From Mnemiopsis leidyi (Eukaryota > Ctenophora > Tentaculata > Lobata > Bolinopsidae), in NCBI GenBank assembly GCA_000226015.1, contig JH153802.1:50677-76851 (forward strand): a stretch of DNA of 26,175 nucleotides, given 5' to 3'. The first letter of the stretch is position 1. Every line of letters begins with the position of its first letter. The notes below the pieces were generated by a model. The model ran no database searches and was not told the DNA's origin. It saw nothing but the letters and a program-made list of their open reading frames with translations. The position numbers were made by a program, and so were the translations under genes. Shown piece by piece: positions 20,801 to 26,175 of the stretch.

Positions 20801-23354
20801 TAGATCTATTTAGGACTTTTTCTGTTGTTCCACCCTCATCCTTGGTTTTTTCGGCGGCAGTGGCGTCGCCTTTTCCACTTCTGTCCATTACCACACTCGG
20901 ATCGCTTATATTCAGCGTTCCTGCCACGTTATTACCATATAAGGAGTGGACTAGGACACGTGTTCGCCTTACATGGTTACGGTCGGACGTAAACGCGTGC
21001 CTGTTAATCGGCTCAACACTGGCTACACTTTGGTACAGTTGAGCAGTGAGTTCAATAAACAAAACAAGCGCACAGCTTCGAGGTGGTATTACTATTATGT
21101 TTTATATGTCTCTGTTCCAATATTAACAGAAAGATCTCAGATGCTGATGATGTGAGCAGTAAGTCACAATCACGTGGTATTTTGATCAATGGTCCAGGAG
21201 TTATGGTCTTGTACAATAAACAGTCAACGCAAGGTAACTCTATGTACGCGGTAAAAGAAGAAATGATTCGTCCGATTATCATTCATCATTGTTCATTTTT
21301 ATACGCAATATTGTGTAATTGCTTCGGAGTTATCGACATCATTACATTGGCCCGTCATTTCATGCGCTCTTGTTTCACATGTTCCATAATTCTACAAAAT
21401 CTTATGGAAATAAGAAGACTAACACATTAGGTCTAGGAGGGGCAAAATTTCACCACGAAATAAAATTGGCAGTATTTCTGTTATTATTTTACATAAAATA
21501 AAAACAGTAGTATAACAGTTCGTATTGATCTTAACTACTGATGGTCATATGATTATTTATATTAATAATATTTAATTCTATGCTTAATTTGCTATGCCAC
21601 GAATCTCCCCAATATTGTATAGTTATTCTGAGATGTTATCCTCTTCTAATTTCTGAATCAGCCGATCAGCCACGGCCATAACGAATAATTGCTGGTTATC
21701 ATTTAAATGTTACTGATTTCCCTACGTCGAATATAAAAACTGGCGCATTGACTGGCGCTATGATGAGACGACGAGCCGACTGACAAATATTACGACAAAT
21801 CAGAAAATCTGGCGCAGCTTACCTCCAGCAGATTGGCTTCCAGACCTAGACGTCAAAGACAAGCTCCGAATTTCATCTGACTTGTCAGATTCTTGTTTTA
21901 AACCATTCTTCTCGTTTTGACTGTTCATGTTCACGTCCTTCGACAGGTCGTTTTGAATTGGGTCCTCCTGAGAAAGTTACTGTCACTGTCACTGTCAGCT
22001 GACTATTTTATAAATAATTCACAAGTCTACGTCGAATCAATCTTCAAGTCACAAGACCAAATGCAGACATTGTTCATCAGCCTTATTTTCATGGCAATGA
22101 TAATTATCTGTGCGTTTCTCTTCTGACCACCAACATCATCTTTCATAGCAATGGTAACATTGAAATCGATCCTGTTCTTACAACAAGTACATCTCCAATT
22201 TTCCGAAATTCAAGCCAATGATTATGAAGGATTCTAACAACTGTACACTATGTATGACTATGCTCAGTGAGAAACTTATTTTACCTGAGGACTAGATAGT
22301 AACTTTACAATCTCGTTAGATTTTTCCAGAAGATTTTTCGACCGTCCGCTGTTTGTCACAGATTGTGATAAGGTCTTCTCAGATTCACTATTTCTAGAGT
22401 TTCTCTCTGGACATGAGTCTATCGAAAAGTGAGATGCAACGTCAGACAATGTAGCACTGCTGGTTGTTTTCGAAATGAAAAAATTGTCTTTTTCCTCGGT
22501 TACCTTCCCCTTCAGTGGTCGAATCGAATCGGATGTGTCAATCAAAGTTGCGCTGATAGTGATTATATTTTCAAAGTCTGCCCTATTATTATCTTCTGAA
22601 GCTGAATTCAGAGCTTCGCCAGCCTCTGAGACCACAGTAGATGAAGGTTTCCCACTTTCACCGGGATGAAGAAGCTTACAAATATCACCAGGTTGTGAAT
22701 TGTCTCTAGGTGGTGTAGGTGTTGACAAGGTATCGCTATCCGTGTCTGAATCTGCTGGGGTTAGAAATACCAGCTGTTTGTCAGAACAATCTGGAGAAGG
22801 AGGGTCTAGAAAATCTTTGAGTTTGTCAGTCCAGGAAGAGGAGATGGGGTTGTCGGTAGGTATGTTGTGGGAGAGATCTGGCTCGGGCGTGGAGACGGTA
22901 GATTTGGCAAGCTTCTCCACCTCTTGTTGCTCTGAAATACAGTACAAAATAGTTACATATCGTGTAGAAATTCATACAAACCGGATGCTATTGAAGTGCA
23001 AGCGAACCATTTCACTAGCCAACATTCCATCAGTTAAACACTCTCTATCACTATGAGTATAACAAATAGTGGCAGATTCAAACTGATTAAGATTTATAAG
23101 TAACTATACTAACTAGCACTTATACTAAGCTGCCTAATGTCAATCTTAGAAACAAAAGTAAAGAGGGGTTGAACATTGCCAACGCTTCCTGAACACAAGA
23201 AATAGATTACCAGACAAAACATACTTTTCCTATTGTCGATAGCATCCTTGATCTTGTACTCGACATCATCGATCCAACTTCTTAGTCTCTCCACCATCAG
23301 ATCAAACTTATCCTCTACCCACCTGTCATCTCTGCAACACATACACTCCATCAT
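5837..23354 (-). CDS. ANO8: Anoctamin (TMEM16), ANO8/ANO10 group, 18 coding exons
   Basis: Exons 5'->3': 23354-23225, 22931-22285, 21967-21823, 20564-20168, 19938-19743, 19136-19021, 18844-18733, 12452-12345, 11895-11713, 9573-9406, 9267-9143, 8988-8764, 8611-8484, 7601-7444, 7292-7062, 6865-6767, 6534-6409, 6187-5837. All have GT/AG borders and compatible phases, predicting about 1214 residues. Residues 1-505 are hydrophilic and Ser/Thr/acid-rich. The cytosolic domain (about 510-720) includes [13 protein letters not shown] and [13 protein letters not shown]. The membrane core (about 720-1130) includes [59 protein letters not shown] and AIPDVPGWV. The last motif and VLNRL favour ANO8 over ANO10. 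Start: an in-frame TAG lies upstream (23447-23445); the first ATGs are 23354 and 23351, and the second has the better context. ANO8 proteins tether the ER to the plasma membrane; channel or scramblase activity is uncertain. The N-terminal extension is unusual. Confidence 0.9.
7800..7995. repeat. GC-rich multi-hairpin repeat in an anoctamin intron
   Basis: A sharply GC-rich island sits inside an AT-rich intron. It contains consecutive perfect inverted repeats: AGCTTG/CAAGCT (7847-7862), CTCGGCGC/GCGCCGAG with a GAA loop (7869-7887), palindrome CCCGCGCGGG (7888-7897), GTTGGGGGC/GCCCCCAAC with a GCA loop (7904-7924), and GGGGGC/GCCCCC with a GGA loop (7959-7973). The start 'GGGCCGTAGCTAGGATTTTC' and the end 'GGAAAATTTT' look like the borders of an interspersed short repeat common in invertebrate genomes, as I remember it. 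No coding potential; open frames on both strands follow from the base composition. I see no certain target-site duplication. Confidence 0.65.
8484..8611 (-). CDS. ANO8: Anoctamin exon 13 (fourth-helix exon)
   Basis: This short exon is listed separately because it is easily missed: no start codon or long frame marks it. Without it, the protein lacks the segment between the third helix and the LNDWENY motif. On the minus strand, ttgtccag|G opens the exon and GGATG|gtaaga closes it. The 128 nt supply one base, 42 codons and one base, exactly fitting the flanking exons (…TTT AG before, TG CTG after). It encodes [14 protein letters not shown], then a basic/hydrophobic segment containing [13 protein letters not shown]. 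This mirrors the position of the fourth helix in ANO8. Confidence 0.85.
10044..11213 (+). CDS. Orphan single-pass (type I) membrane protein, acidic cytosolic tail
   Basis: Three exons (10044-10503, 10598-10727, 10898-11213) join in phase to give 301 residues. I do not recognise the family. Residues 1-25 form a hydrophobic signal-like segment starting [12 protein letters not shown]. Residues 26-154 are hydrophilic, with four N-glycosylation sequons (N28, N107, N115, N140) and a dibasic GKR at 130-132. Residues 156-181 form a Gly/Ala/Ile/Leu membrane helix. The tail (182-301) contains [18 protein letters not shown], then a dense Glu/Asp run (about residues 273-299) encoded by GAG/GAA/GAT repeats. 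The whole gene lies in the anoctamin intron 9574-11712 on the opposite strand. The ATG is the first in the frame, but a cag immediately before it (10038-10040) could instead be an acceptor joining an unseen 5' exon. An AATAAA follows at 11419. Confidence 0.72.
11419..11424 (+). terminator. Candidate poly(A) signal of the orphan membrane-protein gene
   Basis: AATAAA lies about 206 nt after the stop codon at 11213, on the same strand and about 290 nt before the next opposite-strand anoctamin exon. The nested transcript can therefore end without overlapping that exon. Confidence 0.5.
12453..13331. other. Intron/intergenic stretch without recognisable gene
   Basis: This stretch lies between anoctamin exon 8 and the start codon of the nested cysteine-rich gene. 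It presumably holds that gene's promoter and 5' leader. I see no convincing exon, RNA gene or repeat. Confidence 0.55.
13332..15477 (+). CDS. Partial-SRCR plus GCC2/GCC3 cysteine-repeat type I receptor-like protein
   Basis: Exon 1 (13332-13383) encodes a signal peptide ([17 protein letters not shown]). A GGAG|gttaga donor joins the acceptor ttctttcag at 13640, and exon 2 runs to TAA at 15475-15477; total 629 residues. Residues 19-66 look like the first half of a scavenger-receptor cysteine-rich domain ([15 protein letters not shown]…ICKLLGF) without its C-terminal half. Residues about 80-500 are tandem cysteine-rich modules of the ephrin-receptor-like GCC2/GCC3 type ([22 protein letters not shown]), in about 3.5 higher-order units near 120 residues, each with a W-x-W signature. 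One helix (about 509-533) is followed by a basic stop-transfer KKWKGR and a 96-residue tail ending [10 protein letters not shown] purine-rich stretch (about 15290-15410) encodes Gly/Ala/Arg-rich sequence. It is nested antisense in an anoctamin intron. Ligand and function are unknown; adhesion or recognition is a family-based guess. Confidence 0.87.
13562..13594. repeat. Three tandem 11-bp units
   Basis: CTGTATAGTCA, CTGTATAGTCC and CTGTATAGTCA follow one another without spacing, preceded by GTACGCTGTACG. They lie in the intron of the cysteine-rich gene, about 45 bp before its acceptor. A small minisatellite; no function evident. Confidence 0.8.
14452..14908 (+). repeat. Nearly identical 80-bp segments 375 bp apart within the cysteine-rich gene
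   Basis: Segments 14452-14532 and 14827-14907 differ at about three positions and encode the same [19 protein letters not shown] block followed by AYWNNT(R/Q)C. The offset is exactly 125 codons, one higher-order unit of the repeat array. The rest of the two units is much more diverged, so this block was probably homogenised recently or is under strong constraint. Confidence 0.85.
15478..16329. other. 3' flank of the cysteine-rich gene
   Basis: AT-rich, with no coding signal seen. A good donor-like GAG|gtgagt lies a few bases after the stop (15486-15493), so a 3'-UTR intron is possible. An AATAAA is present at 15761-15766, about 285 nt after the stop. Confidence 0.5.
15761..15766 (+). terminator. 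Candidate poly(A) signal of the cysteine-rich gene
   Basis: AATAAA about 285 nt downstream of the TAA at 15477, on the coding strand. It is the first AATAAA after the stop in this stretch. Confidence 0.45.
16330..17006 (+). mobile_element. Decayed non-LTR retrotransposon 3' fragment (RNase H + zinc knuckle)
   Basis: The pieces lie in order across three frames. [13 protein letters not shown] has the RNase H catalytic-glutamate context. [17 protein letters not shown], from 16402, contains the catalytic [22 protein letters not shown] contains the terminal conserved His/Asp. A C-terminal [18 protein letters not shown] knuckle (C-x2-C-x8-H-x4-C) follows near 16839. This order is typical of the end of ORF2 in jockey/R1/I-like elements. 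An internal stop, the tandem 10-bp duplication ATTAAAGACG (16651-16670) and another frame change near 16790 make it non-functional. Reverse transcriptase and endonuclease are absent, consistent with 5' truncation. It is inserted in the large anoctamin intron. Confidence 0.85.
17091..17160. repeat. Short degenerate TTCTTAA direct repeats
   Basis: Five copies of TTCTTAA or TTCTTGAA, most preceded by GCGG or TAGG, at about 17094, 17105, 17116, 17136 and 17154. The first three have 11-bp spacing. They lie just beyond the retrotransposon fragment and could be its simple-repeat tail, or independent. Confidence 0.5.
17349..17450 (+). pseudogene. Orphan exon-like segment encoding one membrane helix
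   Basis: After a cttgaacttag acceptor-like site, the only open frame reads [17 protein letters not shown] and continues hydrophobic for 33 codons to TAA at 17448-17450. Donor-like sites occur at the end (GCA|gtaagg and TAAG|gtaact), so it could be an internal exon rather than a terminal one. No partner exon was recognised on either side. The helix has a flavour of the first helix of adhesion/secretin receptors, but the similarity is weak. It may be an exon of an unrecognised gene, a relic, or chance. Confidence 0.3.
17537..17584 (+). promoter_or_regulatory. Candidate core promoter of the receptor gene
   Basis: An inverted CCAAT box (ATTGG, 17537-17541) lies about 40 bp upstream of a TATAAG (17579-17584), which is itself about 70 nt before the receptor's start codon. 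Order and spacing are plausible for a TATA-type promoter of an intronless gene, but both motifs are short. Confidence 0.3.
17652..18587 (+). CDS. Intronless rhodopsin-like (class A type) seven-helix receptor, atypical motifs
   Basis: The 311-residue single-exon frame has seven hydrophobic helices: about 12-37, 47-73, 91-124, 134-156, 187-213, 230-252 and 263-286. The ATG at 17652 (gacgATGGaa) has good context. The open frame continues 12 codons upstream but contains no ATG there. An N-terminal sequon (N5) precedes helix 1. Helix 2 keeps the conserved Asp (SVCDLL, D59). The usual Asn of helix 1 is Asp (IGDT, D29). The D/E-R-Y site is replaced by S-K-L (116-118). NPxxY is NFYIY (275-279). There is no Cys pair for the helix 3/loop 2 disulfide. 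These features resemble lineage-expanded orphan receptors I associate with cnidarians. The ligand is unknown. The stop lies 145 bp from an opposite-strand anoctamin exon. Confidence 0.85.
   Translation: METVNSSKAEASFLFLYLLFVVLSSLIGDTFILVVSIRYNAIKLNKFLIAVMQHISVCDLLRAIGYILPTLLTMGENMNWTNSFEKLGKSYFFMVLFLDMVTILVGGVLICVLSSSKLLMLAIPETTRKWEKSYAHLVCSIFWTGTFIFMICFVAIPQNGTNLYSKVPNANTHNSSRELISRYADSLIRKIFIIMIIPTGLIIITTFLTLFYLNKSRKASRRSGGQIRWQGMVTVTATAFFYCISSVPIIVAAETDSPGFMKAAWYLSTLNTISNFYIYNLTIPSFREFVKSTISNTCLSLISMIRKMSSC
20670..20675 (-). terminator. AATAAA after the candidate alternative exon
   Basis: TTTATT on the plus strand (AATAAA on minus), about 61 nt beyond the stop of the candidate alternative terminal exon and upstream (in transcript order) of anoctamin exon 4. 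It would allow intronic polyadenylation. Confidence 0.35.
20736..21022 (-). CDS. Possible alternative terminal exon of the anoctamin gene
   Basis: Within the intron between anoctamin exons 3 and 4, a 94-codon hydrophilic Ser/Arg/Lys-rich frame ends in a stop at 20736. An acceptor-like aagtgtag|CC at 21022 is phase-compatible with exon 3, which ends with a single G; the joined codon is GCC. An AATAAA on the same strand lies about 61 nt after the stop. Together these could form an alternative last exon. The resulting protein of about 402 residues would contain only the N-terminal extension plus this tail, with no membrane core. The upstream pyrimidine tract is mediocre, so it may also be a chance open frame. 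Confidence 0.33.
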
Positions 23355-23790
23355 GCACGTAGGGAGACAGCAGAAAGAGCACAAGTACTCGGCTTGTTGG
23401 GTCAAATTAGAGACAGAAGAATAATAGTACACCCTATGCTTGTACTAATAGGACTAGGAGCAGGAGCAAAATAGGGGTATAACTATAGGTAGAGCAACGT
23501 GAGCAAATCAGAGAAAAACAAAATGGCGGGAGAGGCACATAGTGGAGAGTGATTAGGAACGGTAGCCTTGCTGGAGGATGTTGCTGAAACAATGGAGAGC
23601 TCTACTTCCAGCCAACAATTCCTTGTCCCTGGCTCGGACAGGATATATTCGTATACTCAATGTACTATCAGTAGTCGGGAGAGCGGCCACATTAAACGGT
23701 AATCGACGCGGGAATGGGAGCGACCGATAGTTGAGTTTGGACGTATAGCGAGGATTAAACATCAGTTTCCCGCCAGACCGTATCATGGCA
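23355..23790 (-). promoter_or_regulatory. Putative anoctamin 5' region with upstream ORF and YY1-like site
   Basis: Upstream of the likely start codon, the minus strand carries a 77-codon frame starting with ATG at 23786 and ending at 23553. It reads MIRSGGKLMFNPRYTSKL and I do not recognise it. It could be an upstream ORF in the 5' leader or an unrelated small exon. Between the two lies AAATGGCGGG (23521-23530, plus strand), resembling the AAnATGGCGGC YY1 site often found at animal transcription starts. An in-frame TAG at 23447-23445 precedes the anoctamin ATG. The exact transcription start cannot be read from sequence. Confidence 0.35.
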
Positions 23791-25905
23791 TCATCTGCCT
23801 AATGATCCAGCATACGAGCCTGCTTAACTTTGGGGGCTCTAGTTTAGTCTAGATTACATGCGGGAGTGATAATGCTCTGTGTTATGTTTAGTCAATAGTA
23901 GTAGTACACAGACTAGAGGTTAAGGTACACAAATTGTAATTGTAAAGGAGGGCCTACTACAGCAGCGGTTATCTTATTCTGTAGACATTGCTTGTGCCGG
24001 TAAACAACATGGAGGTTCCGTAATTCTGTAATTGTAATTAACATCGTAATAAGTTTAGATTCTTCCCTAATAGATCAGCCGCACAACTAGAGACAGTACT
24101 CACAAATTGGCCTCATTAACTTTGGGCTTTAGTTTTACGGCCTAAGGAACTCGAAGTTCAGCTGGCAAAGGCAGCTGGAGTCCTATTGGCTTTGGTCCAA
24201 TTTGCGATAACCAAAACATGATCTTTTACTGTATGTGTGCCGGTATGTGAGATTAAAGCCACGCGCTTAGATGTAAATATTTTCAACTCTTAGATCCGTG
24301 TTGATGACTGGTCGCCGAGAAAATATAAGTTTGGACACATTCTCTATGTTGTCAATTAAATCATACATTTAATAAAACATGTAAGACAGTGTCTGATGGA
24401 GCTATGGTACACAATAGTACAACTACAATACTTTTCATATCCAAAATAGACATCCTTAACTTTAAAAAGGGTCACTTTATACCCAAGTATTTGGGTACGG
24501 CTAATTTAAAGTCTACACAATAACATATGGTGCTTGTTAAATGAAAATCGAAGAGCCACTAAAGAATACTATCGTTAATCCAGACTTTTGTTATATCATA
24601 GTTAAAAAAAGCAGAGAGCTGTATTAAAAGATAGAAACACAATTAAGCGGAAATGCTGCAAGTAATTACACAAGAAAGCATTCGCTTACATCATACAATC
24701 AAAACCACTAATAGCCACTTAACTAAGAATAAAGCTAAAAACTAAACCTCGAACTAGAAAACCAGGACATTTTCACTGCAACACACTACAGCCATGAAGT
24801 GATGACGCAGTGTTTTCAGCAGAGATTCAGATCAAGTGTAGATTGTGATATCACATCACAATGGTGTAGTGTTTCTGAGAACCAGCTACACAATGTGGCA
24901 GATCTATTCGAAATGAGTTTACAGCTCAGCTTTGTCCACATCAACTACATTACTTTATCATTGGAAATCTGTTTGGCAAGGATGAAAAATCGCACGCATT
25001 CGGTCTGACATTACTAGCTAGATTCGGCCGATAAAAAAGGCCTACCCAGCATTCTAAAATTGATTACACCAAATAACTTCGATATTACAAATTGATTAAC
25101 AAAACATATACAAGTAGGCGGCGAGATGTTTTCAAAATAAACTAGGTCCTTTGAACCCTAGTATTCAAAGTGGGTCAAAATAAACTATTAAACGACTTGG
25201 ACTCTTCTAAGTCCTTTGTACTCAATGAATGAATTACAGTCCGTGTTAATCATTGTGTTTTATAATATATCATATTTATAGACCTTTGTTCTAAAATTGA
25301 CGGAATTATTTGAGGCCCAAGCCCGGATGGTAAATAGTAGTTTCATTAGATTTAAACATATAAGCACTTTGGACAAAAATTGTAATCTTCTGTTGGCTAT
25401 AGATTGTATAATATCATATAATTATTCATTGGTATCTAAAGTGTGCATTGTCATACGAGAAGTCTTATTGCTTTGTTGAACAAGGATTCTTATTTCCATT
25501 AAATCAAGAATTATTCATGATTTCACACATTCTCATTGTGAAGTTCTCCAGTAGAGCTACAAAATAGAGTTGATGCGTTCAGCGTTTAAATATAAATCTT
25601 ATGTTTCAACACTTAACTCGGGATTGAAATGAACTCTACCAAAATCTACTTGGAAAGGTAAGGCAATCTACTCAGTATGAAACTCTACACTTTAATATGA
25701 AACATAAAGGAGATGTGCAACATTAACTATTTAAGTGTTAGAATCGTTTCAAGAAGATTACAAGACGAGAAAAGTCAAGAGATACATTTAGAGTTCCCGC
25801 TAGAAAGTAACGGGACAGGTGCAATGATAATTGTTTTACTGAGGGAGAGTCAGCAAAATGTACACCGTCTCTATAATTACTGAGCGATTTTTGAATAAAA
25901 CTTAA
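23791..25905. other. AT-rich stretch without recognisable genes
   Basis: About 2.1 kb with only short, compositionally unremarkable open frames. One weak direct repeat is visible (TTAACTTTGGG followed by a GCT/TAGTTT-like stretch, near 23824 and 24118). No exon, RNA gene or mobile element could be supported. Confidence 0.6.
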
Positions 25906-25909
25906 ACAG

Positions 25910-26175
25910 TGCACAGACACAGACGGACACAGACGGACACACACAGACACGGTCACACAGACACACACAAGGACACACACACGGACACACACACGGACAC
26001 ACACAGGGACATACACACGGACACACACACGGACACACACACACACACGGACACACACAACACACACACAACACACAGACACACAGACACACACACACGC
26101 AGACACACAACACAACACACAGACACACACAGACACACACAGACACACACAGACACACACAGGCACACACGGATA
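25910..26175. repeat. (CA)n-rich degenerate microsatellite
   Basis: From about 25910 to the right edge the sequence consists of ACAC runs punctuated by GGACACAC, AGACACAC and related variants. It contains several near-10-bp units of ACACACACGG. The Cys/Val-rich minus-strand frames are artefacts of this repeat. It is interrupted far more than the left-edge TG array and is its reverse complement in composition. Confidence 0.95.

Noticed and set aside
21917..22126. 69-codon + strand frame with a hydrophobic C-terminus
   Set aside because: It is antisense to anoctamin exon 3 and the adjacent intron, with no splice or homology support.
23352..23432. Extending the anoctamin start to 23432
   Set aside because: The codon there is GTG, not ATG, and an in-frame TAG lies just upstream; the first in-frame ATG is at 23354.
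23824..24136. Possible LTR pair from TTAACTTTGGG direct repeats
   Set aside because: The similarity is confined to about 25 bp and does not extend into flanks; no primer-binding site or coding remnant was seen.
25738..26170. Cys/Val-rich open frames on the - strand at the right edge
   Set aside because: They are translations of the CA-rich microsatellite; no homology or start context supports them.

Overview
The window is animal nuclear DNA: about 26 kb, AT-rich, with intron-rich genes, canonical GT/AG splice sites, AATAAA signals, microsatellites and degenerate transposable elements. The gene content suggests an invertebrate, most likely a cnidarian. That call rests on overall impression (an ANO8-type anoctamin, an SLC12A8-type carrier, a partial scavenger-receptor domain fused to ephrin-receptor-like cysteine repeats, and an atypical intronless rhodopsin-like receptor) and not on a diagnostic marker. 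Both window ends run into dinucleotide repeat, (TG)n on the left and (CA)n-rich on the right, which looks like contig-edge sequence.

Left part, + strand: the last seven exons of an SLC12A8-type transporter (454-4555). Its 5' part lies beyond the left edge. A small inverted-repeat transposon with a target-site duplication sits 30 bp after one of its splice donors. A 1.3 kb AT-rich spacer separates it from the next gene, which converges on it.

Middle and right, - strand: one large anoctamin gene of the ANO8/ANO10 group runs from the start codon near 23354 to the stop at 5837. I resolved 18 coding exons; all junction phases agree and predict about 1214 residues. The first ~500 residues are a hydrophilic Ser/Thr/Asp/Glu-rich extension, followed by the anoctamin cytosolic domain and membrane core. 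An alternative terminal exon (21022-20736) with its own AATAAA could give a short soluble form.

Three genes on the opposite (+) strand lie inside introns of the anoctamin gene: a 301-residue single-pass membrane protein with an acidic tail (10044-11213), a 629-residue cysteine-rich type I receptor-like protein (13332-15477), and an intronless seven-helix receptor (17652-18587). The intron holding the last two also carries a decayed non-LTR retrotransposon fragment (RNase H plus zinc knuckle) and an isolated exon-like segment encoding one hydrophobic helix. A GC-rich cluster of hairpins interrupts another anoctamin intron.

From 23.4 kb to 25.9 kb I see the putative anoctamin 5' region with an upstream ORF, then about 2.1 kb without recognisable genes. 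The nested genes share no obvious pathway with their host; what links them is physical arrangement. No prokaryotic, CRISPR, tRNA or rRNA features were recognised.
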